Positions 7,978 through 16,370 of a stretch of DNA of 64,000 nucleotides are shown one piece after another. The position numbers were made by a program, and so were the translations under genes. Source of the DNA: Marispirochaeta sp964554875 (lineage in GTDB: Bacteria; Spirochaetota; Spirochaetia; JC444; Marispirochaetaceae); NCBI GenBank assembly GCA_964554875.1, contig CAZKQJ010000015.1, positions 1 to 64,000 of the forward strand. Reading direction: 5' to 3'. Every line of letters starts with the position of its first letter. The first letter of the stretch is position 1. The notes under the pieces are model-generated. The model searched no databases. It had not been told where the DNA came from and worked only from the letters and a program-made list of their open reading frames with translations.

Positions 7978-8011
7978 AAAAAAACCCGGAGGGTCAGGAG
8001 ACCATCCGGGT
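7978..8011 (-). terminator. Intrinsic terminator of tRNA-Arg
   Basis: On the minus strand an ACCCGGA stem (8011-8005) pairs with TCCGGGT (7990-7984) across a 14-nt loop and runs into a 7-T tract (7984-7978). Confidence 0.75.
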
Positions 8012-8020
8012 CAGAAAAAT

Positions 8021-8094
<74 letters not shown>

Positions 8095-8117
8095 ATGATC
8101 ACTGAAGATCGGCGTTC

Positions 8118-8146
8118 AGAATAATCAGAGCATGCCGTTGTGTCAA
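8118..8146 (-). promoter_or_regulatory. Promoter of tRNA-Arg
   Basis: TTGACA (8146-8141), a 17-nt spacer and TATTCT (8123-8118) on the minus strand. The predicted start is about 17 nt before the tRNA 5' end. Confidence 0.75.
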
Positions 8147-8222
8147 GACTTTCGGGGTCAGGCACTTCAGTAATGCACCAGGGCCATGCAGGAAAGGCTT
8201 GGAAAAAATGAGGCCGTGCTGC

Positions 8223-8251
8223 TTGACACTTTTGCAGCCCTTCGGTATAAA
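8223..8251 (+). promoter_or_regulatory. Promoter of tRNA-Phe
   Basis: A consensus TTGACA (8223-8228), an exact 17-nt spacer and TATAAA (8246-8251) lie 13 nt before the tRNA 5' end. Confidence 0.85.
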
Positions 8252-8264
8252 TATCCCCACGAGT

Positions 8265-8337
<73 letters not shown>

Positions 8338-8343
8338 CCTAAG

Positions 8344-8381
8344 AAACCGTATTTGCCGGTAACGGCGGATACGGTTTTTTT
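8344..8381 (+). terminator. Intrinsic terminator of tRNA-Phe
   Basis: AAACCGTAT (8344-8352) pairs with ATACGGTTT (8369-8377) and is followed by a T tract. It begins 7 nt after the tRNA. Confidence 0.8.
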
Positions 8382-8405
8382 GTGTCCTAGAACGTGTGAC
8401 GTATG

Positions 8406-8554
8406 TACTGTCCCGAATCGTGGGGATAAAAAAACTTTTCAGCCGGATTTTACCGTTATAATGGCAAAACTCGCCGTATACGGAACAGCGCTACGGATAA
8501 CTCATTCGATCAACTACAATTAAACGCAATCCATCCCCACGATTCGGGACAGTA
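8406..8554. repeat. MITE-like element with 22-bp perfect terminal inverted repeats
   Basis: The 22 bases at 8406-8427 (TACTGTCCCGAATCG...) are the exact reverse complement of 8533-8554, bounding a 105-bp core with no plausible gene. The outermost base pairs are TA/TA, so the repeat can also be read as a 20-bp inverted repeat flanked by a TA duplication, as in IS630/Tc1-type insertions. A further 13-bp copy of the right terminus (TTCGGGACAGTAA) follows directly at 8557-8569. There is no transposase in the window, so this would be a non-autonomous element. Confidence 0.6.
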
Positions 8555-8574
8555 ACTTCGGGACAGTAAAACAG

Positions 8575-9231
8575 CTACAGGCGCCTGAGTTCGGCTGAAA
8601 CCTCCCCATCCCCAAACTCCGCCACGGCATAGCGCCCGTCCTTGAGGCTTCCCGGATTTACCAGCAGGGACTCGCCGAAGCTGGAAACGGAATACGACTC
8701 GTGAATATGGCCGGTGCAGACCAGGGAAGGACGGTAGTTCCTGATAAACTCAGCCACGGATGTGCTCCCCACATGCTTTCCGGCGGCTACCCGGTCGGCC
8801 TCACTTTCTGCCGGAGGCTGATGCACCAGGAGTATCCACGCCCTCCCCGCGATACCGTCGTCCGCTATGCTTTCCAGCACGGAGGCAGCCTCCTTTTCAC
8901 TGTATGTGGATGGAGTCGGTATGGGGGCAGGCAGAGAGCCGCCCAGGCCGATAAACGGAATACCTGCCATAGTCACCAGCTTTCCATGGGCGGAGATTCC
9001 CTCTTCAGCAAGCATATCCGCCACACCAGCACGGTCGCAGTTGCCATGAATTGCCAGAACAGGGATCCTGAAGCTGCGCAGAATCTCCACCACCGGCAGG
9101 GCCTGCTTTCTGTTCCCGAAATGGGTTAGATCCCCGGCAAAGAGCAGCAGATCGGCCTCCGTCTCCTTTTCAGATAGCTCCTTGAGTTTATCGATTGAGC
9201 CGTGGATGTCCGAGATAATCAAGAGTTTCAT
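8575..9231 (-). CDS. Metallophosphoesterase (YfcE/MJ0936-like)
   Basis: The 218-residue protein shows the calcineurin-like signature set in order: SDIHG (7-11), AGDLTHFGN, HGNCD, LVHQPP and CTGHIHES, which form the dinuclear metal site. It should hydrolyse phosphomonoesters or diesters in the cytosol; the natural substrate is unknown. It follows the ABC ATPase gene by 14 nt on the same strand and is probably the last gene of that operon, although a functional link is not evident. Confidence 0.85.
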   Translation of the reverse strand: MKLLIISDIHGSIDKLKELSEKETEADLLLFAGDLTHFGNRKQALPVVEILRSFRIPVLAIHGNCDRAGVADMLAEEGISAHGKLVTMAGIPFIGLGGSLPAPIPTPSTYSEKEAASVLESIADDGIAGRAWILLVHQPPAESEADRVAAGKHVGSTSVAEFIRNYRPSLVCTGHIHESYSVSSFGESLLVNPGSLKDGRYAVAEFGDGEVSAELRRL

Positions 9232-9245
9232 ACTGCTTTCTCCCT

Positions 9246-9971
9246 TTATCTTCGCTGTTCGAGAATTGTTTTGTAGAGTTCCGCCTCCACCGACATCAAC
9301 CTGGGATCCTCCAGGCGGCGTTCCGCCGGAGGCACCGGGTTCTCAATTTCTTTAATGATCCGCGCCGGGGGGGCAGAAAAAACGCTAATATAATCCCCAA
9401 GGATCATGGCCTCCTGGATATCGTGGGTTACAAAGACGGTTGTGGGGCTGGTCTCCGCCCATAAGGATAAAAACCACTCCACCAGGTCCAGCTTGCGCGC
9501 CAGGTCCAGGGCCTGCAGGGGCTCGTCCATCAGCAGGATCTCCCCGGGGTAGGCGAAAGCCCGGGCAATGACAGCCCGCTGCCGCATTCCTCCGGAAAGC
9601 TCTGCGGGATATGCATCCGCAAAGTCCCGCATGCCGACCCGGGTGAGGGCCTCTTCTGCCCGTCTTCGGACCTCGAGCCGCTCTGTAAGCCCCTTATTTC
9701 CCTGGAGAACAAACTCCAGGTTGCCCCGTATGGTCCGCCAGGGGATGAGTCTCGGTTCCTGAAAGAGATAGCTGATCCTTCGTGTCCCCACCCCTTCGAT
9801 TTTTCCACCGTCGGGTTGAAGAATCCCAGCCAGCATGTTCAAAAGGCTTGTCTTGCCGCAGCCCGAGGGACCGAGAATTACCGAAACCTTTCCTCCAGGA
9901 GTGCTCAGGTTCAGACCGTCAAAGAGCAGCAGTTCACCGAAGCGTTTCTGAACATTCACCAGGCGAATCAC
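9246..9971 (-). CDS. TauB/SsuB-like ABC transporter ATP-binding protein
   Basis: The 241-residue ATPase has Walker A GPSGCGKTSLLNMLAG, signature LSGGMRQRAVIARAF, Walker B EILLMDEPLQALD and switch His VTHDI. Its size and sequence style place it in the nitrate/sulfonate/taurine/thiamine-precursor group of importers. It overlaps the permease gene by 4 nt (9968-9971). It should energise the permease and the lipid-anchored or periplasmic binding protein encoded just upstream. Confidence 0.9.
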   Translation of the reverse strand: MIRLVNVQKRFGELLLFDGLNLSTPGGKVSVILGPSGCGKTSLLNMLAGILQPDGGKIEGVGTRRISYLFQEPRLIPWRTIRGNLEFVLQGNKGLTERLEVRRRAEEALTRVGMRDFADAYPAELSGGMRQRAVIARAFAYPGEILLMDEPLQALDLARKLDLVEWFLSLWAETSPTTVFVTHDIQEAMILGDYISVFSAPPARIIKEIENPVPPAERRLEDPRLMSVEAELYKTILEQRR

Positions 9972-10738
9972 AGCACGAACCCTCCGCGGCGGATGCCTGT
10001 AAAAAGCCGGGTGCTGCGTCCCAGCAGAAACTCGCTCAGGGCGGACAATAAAACCGCGATCACCGTCCAGGCGATAACTTCAGCGGTTTCGATGTAGATC
10101 TTCGCTTCGTACATGGCGCTTCCCACGGCAGCTTCCGGACGGCTCAGGATCTCCGCGGCGATAACCGCCTTCCAGATAATCCCCATAGCGGTTCGCGCCC
10201 CGGCACTGAAAAAAGTATATATCCCCGGAAGCAGTATGCTCCTGAGAATTCTTCCCTGAGGGACACGGTAGACCCGGGCCATCTCGATCAGCCGGGGATC
10301 TGCATTACGTATTCCTGCTACAACGTTCTCATAGATAATAGGAAAGGCCATCAGTACAGACACGAATACGGGAACCAATCCCGAAGGAAACCAGATCAGC
10401 GCCAGCAGAATAAAGGACATGACCGGGGTACTCTTGATTACGATGACCAGGGGTTTTACAAGATTGCGGAAAACCGGCGACAGACCGGCGGCTACACCGC
10501 AGATCAACCCCAGGAGGGCGGAGAACAAAAACGCCGCGACACCCCGCAGGGTGGTGGCCCCCAGGGCAGACAGAAAGCCCGGGGAACCTATCACATCCAG
10601 CAGAGAGCCGGCAACCCGGAGAGGTCCGGGGAGTATGACCTCGGTGCCCACGTACAGCGCCCCCAGCTTCCAGAGGGCGATTATCAGCACAACCCCCATC
10701 AGGGGGATACCGAAGGGTTGCCTATTCGTAGAACTCAT
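9968..10738 (-). CDS. TauC/SsuC-like ABC transporter permease
   Basis: This hydrophobic permease has about 6 membrane segments and the binding-protein-dependent transport loop around VYRVPQGRILRSILLPGIYTF, which contacts the ATPase. The start is placed at ATG 10738 (MSSTNRQPFGIPLMG); the frame stays open to 10801 but that extension lies inside the upstream gene. It overlaps the end of the binding-protein gene by 17 nt, which implies coupled translation. The substrate is unknown. Confidence 0.85.
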   Translation of the reverse strand: MSSTNRQPFGIPLMGVVLIIALWKLGALYVGTEVILPGPLRVAGSLLDVIGSPGFLSALGATTLRGVAAFLFSALLGLICGVAAGLSPVFRNLVKPLVIVIKSTPVMSFILLALIWFPSGLVPVFVSVLMAFPIIYENVVAGIRNADPRLIEMARVYRVPQGRILRSILLPGIYTFFSAGARTAMGIIWKAVIAAEILSRPEAAVGSAMYEAKIYIETAEVIAWTVIAVLLSALSEFLLGRSTRLFTGIRRGGFVL

Positions 10739-11711
10739 CCGACGGGATACTCCCCCCCACGGAAGCGGGAGCCAAGCTATGGAGCACCCGGTACAGCTCA
10801 TCCACCCTGGAACGGGCCTCAGCGGGTCTCTGAAAATGCAGATTGAGTCGAGGCACCGCCGAGGCGATTATCCCCGCCGGCATATCCATGAACTCCTCGG
10901 CCAAGTGGCCTGTCTCCTTCGGATGGGCAATTACCCAGTCGATGGCATCGGCATATTCCGAGAAGAAGGCCTCCACCGCCTCCGGATTGGATTCCAGGAG
11001 CTCAGCTTTGACCAGTACCGCGGTCATCGGATAGGTCGATCCGGTACCCGAGCTCCTGGCCCAGACCTCCTGAAGATTGATTACCGGCTGAACCGCGGGG
11101 TTTTTAGCTGCCACAATGCTGACAAAGGGTTCCGGCAGTACCGCCAGGTCGACCTTCCCGGCTACCAGCTGGGGTGTTATGGATACCTGGTCAAAACTGA
11201 AATCGATGGTAACATCATTATCAGGATCAATTCCGTTCTGGTCCAGGGTATAGCGCAGAATAAACTCCGGAGTCGATCCCTGTGCGATGCAGTAGATCCT
11301 TCTGCCCCGGAGGTCCTCCATGGAGCTGATATCGCTCCGGGAGCTGACAATGTACAGCAGTCCGTCCCCCGAAACAGCTCCAAAGCGGTAGGGTACCCCT
11401 TTGCTGTGCAACACCGCAGCCAGATTAATCGGAACGGCGGCGATATCCACCTCTCCAGACATGATCCGGGAGAGCATTATCTGGGGCTCCTGGACTACCC
11501 GGTACTCCGCCTCGAATCCTTCGGCAAAGACGGGACGATTCTTGAAGAGGGGAAGCATTCCGATGGAAGTCGGGCCCTTAAGTCCGGCTACCTGAATTTT
11601 CACAGTACCCCGGGAGAGTTCCGGGGCCTCTTCCCCCACCCCCGCGGCTGTCAGGCTGAAACTGAAAATGATAAATATTAGTACGCTGATGAGTGCGGAA
11701 AATCGTTTCAT
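10722..11711 (-). CDS. ABC transporter substrate-binding protein (TauA/SsuA/THI5-like)
   Basis: The 329-residue exported protein starts MKRFSALISVLIFIIFSFSL (signal peptide) and continues with a two-lobe type II binding fold (VQVAGLKGPTSIGMLPLF-like opening, then MSGEVDIAAVPINLAAVLHSKG). The latter is typical of NMT1/THI5 and SsuA relatives that bind sulfonates, pyrimidines or similar small organics. GGAGG lies about 5 nt before ATG 11711, so the longer frame to 11783 is rejected. It is 22 nt downstream of the MFS gene. The ligand cannot be named from sequence alone. Confidence 0.85.
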   Translation of the reverse strand: MKRFSALISVLIFIIFSFSLTAAGVGEEAPELSRGTVKIQVAGLKGPTSIGMLPLFKNRPVFAEGFEAEYRVVQEPQIMLSRIMSGEVDIAAVPINLAAVLHSKGVPYRFGAVSGDGLLYIVSSRSDISSMEDLRGRRIYCIAQGSTPEFILRYTLDQNGIDPDNDVTIDFSFDQVSITPQLVAGKVDLAVLPEPFVSIVAAKNPAVQPVINLQEVWARSSGTGSTYPMTAVLVKAELLESNPEAVEAFFSEYADAIDWVIAHPKETGHLAEEFMDMPAGIIASAVPRLNLHFQRPAEARSRVDELYRVLHSLAPASVGGSIPSDEFYE

Positions 11712-11733
11712 TTTACCTCCGGTCAATCTAACC

Positions 11734-12972
11734 CTACTGAAGGGACAAGTCTTGGTCAATATCGGATATTCTTCTCCGGACAAGACAGGTCAGCCTTTCC
11801 GATGCTGCAAACATGGCAAGCAGAAAGCTGAGGAGGATAAAGGGCAGCAGAACAAGTCCTGTGTACTGCAGAATGAATCCCAGCAAAGGCGGCAGGTAGG
11901 CGGAGCCCACATAGGCAAAACCCATCAGGAACCCGATTACCTTGCGGGCCGCCTCCCTCCCGAAGCGTGCCGGGACTTCGTGAATCATTGCAGGAAAGAC
12001 TGGAGAGAGCCCCAGGCCGACCAGAACCAGAGCGAGTCCAAGAACGGCATCCGGCAGAGGCAGGATCAGAATCAGAATACCCGCAAGGGCTATGATGATT
12101 CCCATCCTGATCATGCGCACGTTTGACAGCCTGAAGGAGATAATCCCCGACAGAAAACGTCCCGCGGTGATCCCGCCGTAGTACATGGCAATCCAGGAGG
12201 CGGCATCCTCAATGGTAAAGCTCCGAACATGCACCAGGTAACTGCTGCCCCATAATCCCAGGCCGACTTCGACACCGCAGTAGAGCAGCATGGTCAGAAG
12301 GGCATAGATGATTCCCGGAAGTTTGAGGATTCCGGGGGCTTCCTTCGCTTCTGTCTCCCCTTTCGGCGAAGCCTCCTTCGGCTGCACCAGATCCTGGTGC
12401 CTCTTCCAGATCGGAAAACTTACAAGGATAACAACAGCCATGAAAAGCTGCAGAAAGGCTATGGTTCGGGCGCCGGGCTGCCATGATCCGCTCTGTGCCA
12501 GAGCCCGGGACATAATAACAGGCCCGAGGGTTGCACCTATCCCCCAGAAGGAGTGGAGCCAGTTCATGTGGTGAGCCCTGAAATGGAGGGCTACATAGTG
12601 GTTCAGGGAGGCATCCACGGCGCCACCTCCAACACCAAGCGGAACAGCCAGAAAAAGCAGCCAGACAAATGAGGGCGCCATGGAAAAACCGAAGAGCGCC
12701 AGGGATGTCATGAGGATACTGATAAAGGTAATCCTGGAAGTACCGATTTTTTCGGTAATATAGCCGCTCAAGAAACTGTAGATAATCCCGCCGCTGATGG
12801 AAATCATGGAGATAAGACCAGCAGTTGAGAGATCGATCCCCCACTCCCGCTGAATTACCGGGATCGCCACCCCCAGAATGGAGTCGGGAAGTCCGAGACT
12901 GATAAATGCCAGGTAAATGACCAGTAAAAGCAGTATGGTAATGATGGTGTGCTCCTTTTTCACGGTCGCCAT
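11734..12972 (-). CDS. Major facilitator superfamily transporter
   Basis: The protein is 412 residues with about 12 hydrophobic helices and the MFS loop 2-3 area SGYITEKIGTSRITF. It resembles sugar/fucose-permease-type MFS members. The start is set at the last of three in-frame ATGs (12972). The two upstream ATGs (13053 and 13134) lie in an 81-bp tandem repeat, and translation from them would only add one or two copies of a basic, low-complexity 27-residue unit before the first membrane helix. It lies between a ROK regulator and an ABC importer, so uptake or export of a related solute is likely. Confidence 0.8.
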   Translation of the reverse strand: MATVKKEHTIITILLLLVIYLAFISLGLPDSILGVAIPVIQREWGIDLSTAGLISMISISGGIIYSFLSGYITEKIGTSRITFISILMTSLALFGFSMAPSFVWLLFLAVPLGVGGGAVDASLNHYVALHFRAHHMNWLHSFWGIGATLGPVIMSRALAQSGSWQPGARTIAFLQLFMAVVILVSFPIWKRHQDLVQPKEASPKGETEAKEAPGILKLPGIIYALLTMLLYCGVEVGLGLWGSSYLVHVRSFTIEDAASWIAMYYGGITAGRFLSGIISFRLSNVRMIRMGIIIALAGILILILPLPDAVLGLALVLVGLGLSPVFPAMIHEVPARFGREAARKVIGFLMGFAYVGSAYLPPLLGFILQYTGLVLLPFILLSFLLAMFAASERLTCLVRRRISDIDQDLSLQ

Positions 12973-13167
12973 CGGACGCTTTCCGTCCTCCGGCTCCGCT
13001 CTGCTTCGTTCAGGGGCGGCAAAGCCGCCCCTTCGCTTTTTCACGGTCGCCATCGGATGCGTCCCGTCCTCCGGCTCCGCTCTGCTTCGTTCAGGGGCGG
13101 CAAAGCCGCCCCTTCGCTTTTTCACGGTCGCCATCGGACGCTTTCCGTCCTCCGGCTCCGCTCTGCT
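12956..13167. repeat. 81-bp tandem repeat, about 2.6 copies, spanning the MFS start region
   Basis: Units begin at 12961, 13042 and 13123 (period exactly 81 bp, 27 codons). On the minus strand each unit contains GGAGG, an ATG (MATVKK) and, in the two full copies, a 9-bp GC hairpin AGGGGCGGC-TTT-GCCGCCCCT. The outer copies have GGACG-GAAAG-CGTCC between GGAGG and the ATG; the middle copy has diverged there (GGACG...CATCC). The frame stays open through all copies. Confidence 0.9.
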
Positions 13168-13169
13168 GT

Positions 13170-14192
13170 TTATTTGCGTACGAGTTCGAACTCGCAGGAC
13201 ATCTTTTTCAAGGCCAGAAACTTGAGGCCCTCCACGTAGCTGTCGTGAATGTCCTCCTGGAATATCAGTCCGGGAACGTGGCCGGCGGGGGCCTCATCTG
13301 CGACCCTCTGCAGGACAAGGTTCCTGATTTCCGGAGTAAAACTGTATCCGGACAGAACAATGGTTCCGGGATTGATAATCGCATTGACGGACAGAACCGT
13401 TTTTGCGACGTAATAGCTGAATCGTCCCTTGTCTCCCTGAATCTTTCTTTGCAGCTCATTGGGGACTCCCAGGGGCAGATAGGATACTTCACCGGCAAAA
13501 TTGGAATTCCCCTGCAGAATTCTGCCGTTGATCACGATTCCTGCCCCGGGATTCCCCTCCTTCGGATAGTATATGTACACCAGACTCTCGGATTTCTGAT
13601 CTGTATTTGCCCTGAAATGACCGATGGCAGTACAGTTAACGTCATTCTCAATCACTATTTCCCGGCCGGTCCGCTTCTGCAGATATTCAGCCAGGGGAAA
13701 ACCGATCAGAAAAGCAAAATCACAGAGTCCGATGATGCCCTTATTGACTACCGCGGGAACCCCAAGACCAATCACCTGTAGACGGGGAAAGGAACTGCAG
13801 TAGGTATCGATCAGGGAATTCACCTCGACAAGACTGATTCCCGCAAAAGAGGAGCGTTCTTCATGGAGCAGCTTCCCTCCCATATTGATTACCGAGGAGT
13901 AGATGATCTTTTCCGCCCCTTCCTGCCTCAGATACATCAGGAGCAGATGGGCGTAATCCTGATTGTAGACAAAGCGACGGGAAGGACGCCCGCCGGTTGA
14001 GTCGGCCAGGTCCATCTCCAGGACTTCTCCGGATTCAATAAGCTCCTTCAGGATATTCCCGCAGGTTGCGACACTCAAGCCCGTTGTCCTGGCAATGCTC
14101 TTTTTTGTTCCATAACCCGACTGCCTCAAAACCGAACGAATAAGTTCGGTGTTTATCTGCCTGATCTTTATTGTGTTCGCCGCCACTTTCAT
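13170..14192 (-). CDS. ROK family transcriptional regulator
   Basis: The 340-residue protein has an N-terminal winged HTH (about 10-65; SGYGTKKSIARTTGLSVATCGNIL) and a ROK sugar-kinase-like domain (VIGLGVPAVVNKG; IENDVNCTAIGHF; GAGIVINGRILQGNSNFAGEVSYLPLG). The usual CxCGxxGC zinc motif after GE is absent. Regulators of this type bind a sugar and repress transport operons. It lies upstream of the MFS and ABC genes on the same strand, across a gap occupied by the tandem repeats, so it is the likely local regulator. Confidence 0.85.
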   Translation of the reverse strand: MKVAANTIKIRQINTELIRSVLRQSGYGTKKSIARTTGLSVATCGNILKELIESGEVLEMDLADSTGGRPSRRFVYNQDYAHLLLMYLRQEGAEKIIYSSVINMGGKLLHEERSSFAGISLVEVNSLIDTYCSSFPRLQVIGLGVPAVVNKGIIGLCDFAFLIGFPLAEYLQKRTGREIVIENDVNCTAIGHFRANTDQKSESLVYIYYPKEGNPGAGIVINGRILQGNSNFAGEVSYLPLGVPNELQRKIQGDKGRFSYYVAKTVLSVNAIINPGTIVLSGYSFTPEIRNLVLQRVADEAPAGHVPGLIFQEDIHDSYVEGLKFLALKKMSCEFELVRK

Positions 14193-14200
14193 TAAGTCTT

Positions 14201-14228
14201 ATTATAAGTATTGATTTTTATTATGCAA
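14201..14228 (-). promoter_or_regulatory. Promoter of the ROK regulator with overlapping CTTATTATAAG palindrome
   Basis: On the minus strand TTGCAT (14228-14223), a 16-nt spacer and TATAAT (14206-14201). The -10 lies inside the palindrome CTTATTATAAG (14198-14208), which could be an autoregulatory operator. The predicted start point is almost at the ATG, so the mRNA would be nearly leaderless. Confidence 0.5.
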
Positions 14229-14294
14229 GAGCTAGATGGTTTTTTTTGAAAAAGATATGTTGGTCTCTCTGGCCGGGTCTGATACTATGGAACA

Positions 14295-15353
14295 GTGGAA
14301 ACAGTCTTTCTCAGAACCGCCCCAGGTCTTGAAGATCTCAGCAAACAGGAAGTCCTGGAGGCACTAAAAAAGGAGACCCCGGAAACCCGGATAAAAGCCC
14401 GCAGCGGCAGAGGCTGGGTAGAGGTCGTTCCCCCGCCCTCGGTGGTTCCGGAGGAGCTTTTCAACAATCTTCGTACAGTCTTCCGCAGCATGATTCTTAA
14501 AGCTTCCGCCCCCCGGGGGGAGGGAAAACCCGAAACGGAAGCCCTGAAGCTGGTCACAAAGGGAGGCTTCCACGATCTGCGGCACAATTCACCTTTCCGC
14601 ATTACCTGCTATGCCCCCACCGAACCCTCCGGAACCCGGCGTATGGTAGAACAGGTAATCGGTACGGAGGCTGTCAGGGCCAGCGGAGCCCCCGTGGACC
14701 TTACCCGCTACGATCTGAACTACGGGCTTGAATTCCTGGACAATCGGATTTTCTTCGGCACCGTATTCAAGGACGAAGAAGAGGCCCCTCGATACAGAAA
14801 AACCTTTCAGGTCCGCTCTTCGGTAAAACCCCATATTGCGGCGGCAATGCTGCGTCTCGTCGGCTTTGGTTCACGTCCGGGAACCCTCCTCGATCCCTGC
14901 TGCGGTTCCGGAACAATCCTGCTGGAGGCTGCATCGACCCGGCCGAAATCACGGCTCTACGGCGTTGACGTCGATCCCCTCTGCGCCAAAGGGGCCCAGA
15001 AAAACCTGATTAACCTCTTTCCGGACCATGGGGATAGCCGCATATACCTGGGGGACGCAAGAAAGCTGGAAGAACTCTTCCCCGCAGGAGGTATCGACTA
15101 CCTGGTAACCAATCCCCCCTTTGGAATCAGAACAGGAACCCGTATCAACTTTTACTGGTTCTACCGGGGGCTTCTTAACGGAGCAAACCGGCTTCTCGAT
15201 AAGAATGGCAGAATCGCTCTTCTTGTTGGTCGGCAGCGGGGTATTTTCAATCGGGCAGTCAAGGAAGACGGAAATTTCAGGACCATCCATATCCGGGTAA
15301 TTGACGCCTCCGGGCTCTTCCCTGCCCTCTATGTGCTGGCAAGGACAGGCTGA
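14295..15353 (+). CDS. THUMP-domain class I SAM-dependent RNA methyltransferase
   Basis: The 352-residue protein starts at GTG 14295 (METVFLRTAPGLEDL). An N-terminal THUMP-like RNA-binding region (about 1-160) is followed by a Rossmann methyltransferase with DPCCGSGTILLEAA (SAM motif I), YGVDVDPLCAKGAQKN and the catalytic NPPFGIRTG motif typical of N6-adenine or N2-guanine methylation of rRNA or tRNA. The architecture matches the TrmN/RlmL-N group. The exact modified nucleotide cannot be told. Its stop overlaps the start of the PilZ gene. Confidence 0.85.
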   Translation: METVFLRTAPGLEDLSKQEVLEALKKETPETRIKARSGRGWVEVVPPPSVVPEELFNNLRTVFRSMILKASAPRGEGKPETEALKLVTKGGFHDLRHNSPFRITCYAPTEPSGTRRMVEQVIGTEAVRASGAPVDLTRYDLNYGLEFLDNRIFFGTVFKDEEEAPRYRKTFQVRSSVKPHIAAAMLRLVGFGSRPGTLLDPCCGSGTILLEAASTRPKSRLYGVDVDPLCAKGAQKNLINLFPDHGDSRIYLGDARKLEELFPAGGIDYLVTNPPFGIRTGTRINFYWFYRGLLNGANRLLDKNGRIALLVGRQRGIFNRAVKEDGNFRTIHIRVIDASGLFPALYVLARTG

Positions 15354-16360
15354 TGGACTTCCTTTTTGAAAGCCGCTTTAACGCCCTGATGGAAGGAATC
15401 AGTGGTCAGTTCGGGACAACGCCCCTGGGCCTGCTGATGTTTATTATTGCCCTGGCGGCGCTGCCGCTTTTTCTCTCCTTTTTGTATCTCCTGCAAAAGC
15501 ACCGGGAAAAGCAGGCCCGCATACAGCGGAGCAGGGAGATCGTCAGGAAACGCGCCGAAAAGATCGGGCTCAGTCCCGCGGAGAGGGAACTGGTGGAGCA
15601 GCTTTCGGAGTATGGGGGAGGACCGGAATCGGGCTACCTTGTGCTCTTTGACGAGCCCCGGTTTCACAAGGCCGCGGAAGAACTTCAGAAAAAGGAAACC
15701 GGGATCGGCCCGAGTTCAATCGCCGCCCTCAGGGTCAAACTGGGATTCAGCAGGGAAACCTCCCACAGACTGCATTCCACCGCCCAGCTCCCCCTTGGGG
15801 ATCCCCTGCTGGTGCGTCCGCAGAAAAAGCAGGGAGTGTTCAAGGCTGTTGTTATCGCCGTCCAGACCGACGGCTTCGAGATAGCCATGGACGGAAGCAA
15901 TCTGCTGACATCGGGAGACTCCGCTGTATTTCAGTACCAGAACCGCCAGGGTATCTTTTTGTTCAAAAGCTACTGTGTCAAACGGACGGGCGGCAGAATG
16001 CTGATACGCCACCAGGAAAAGTTTAAACAGCTTCAGAAGCGGGCCTATTTCAGAACAGCCTATACGGGAAAGCTGGAAACCGGACATTTTGATAAGGACG
16101 AACGCTTTCAGACCCGTTTTGTCGATATCGGCGGAGGCGGCGCAAGCCTGATCAATCCGCAAGACCGATTTGATCAGGGAGATTTCCTTGAGCTGATTTT
16201 TTTCCTGCCCGGGAGCAATGACAAGCTCTGCCTCAAGGGCAGCGTAATCAGGACCTCCCGGAGCAGAAAACTGCTTCATGTTAAGTTCGAAGGGATTCAG
16301 GAGAATCAACGGGACCGGATACTGGGACTGGCCTTTAAACCACGGAAAGATTCCGGGTAG
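15353..16360 (+). CDS. Membrane-anchored PilZ domain protein
   Basis: The 335-residue protein has one membrane helix (about 24-47: LGLLMFIIALAALPLFLSFLYLLQ) followed by a charged linker. A YcgR-N-like beta region comes next (about 140-220). The C-terminal PilZ domain has the c-di-GMP motifs QKRAYFR (RxxxR type) and VDIGGGGASL (D/NxSxxG type, with Gly at the Ser position). It probably senses c-di-GMP at the membrane and controls motility or envelope functions. Two GGDEF proteins lie about 9 kb downstream. It is coupled to the methyltransferase gene (TGATG). Confidence 0.8.
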   Translation: MDFLFESRFNALMEGISGQFGTTPLGLLMFIIALAALPLFLSFLYLLQKHREKQARIQRSREIVRKRAEKIGLSPAERELVEQLSEYGGGPESGYLVLFDEPRFHKAAEELQKKETGIGPSSIAALRVKLGFSRETSHRLHSTAQLPLGDPLLVRPQKKQGVFKAVVIAVQTDGFEIAMDGSNLLTSGDSAVFQYQNRQGIFLFKSYCVKRTGGRMLIRHQEKFKQLQKRAYFRTAYTGKLETGHFDKDERFQTRFVDIGGGGASLINPQDRFDQGDFLELIFFLPGSNDKLCLKGSVIRTSRSRKLLHVKFEGIQENQRDRILGLAFKPRKDSG

Positions 16361-16370
16361 TATCGGGTTC

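Noticed and set aside
10419..11681. 420-codon open frame on the plus strand
   Set aside because: Antisense to the ABC permease and binding-protein genes, which have unmistakable domain motifs.
12973..13134. N-terminal extension of the MFS protein through the repeats as the main product
   Set aside because: It would place 54 basic low-complexity residues before the first helix; the nearest ATG gives the normal MFS length. Alternative use is kept as a finding.
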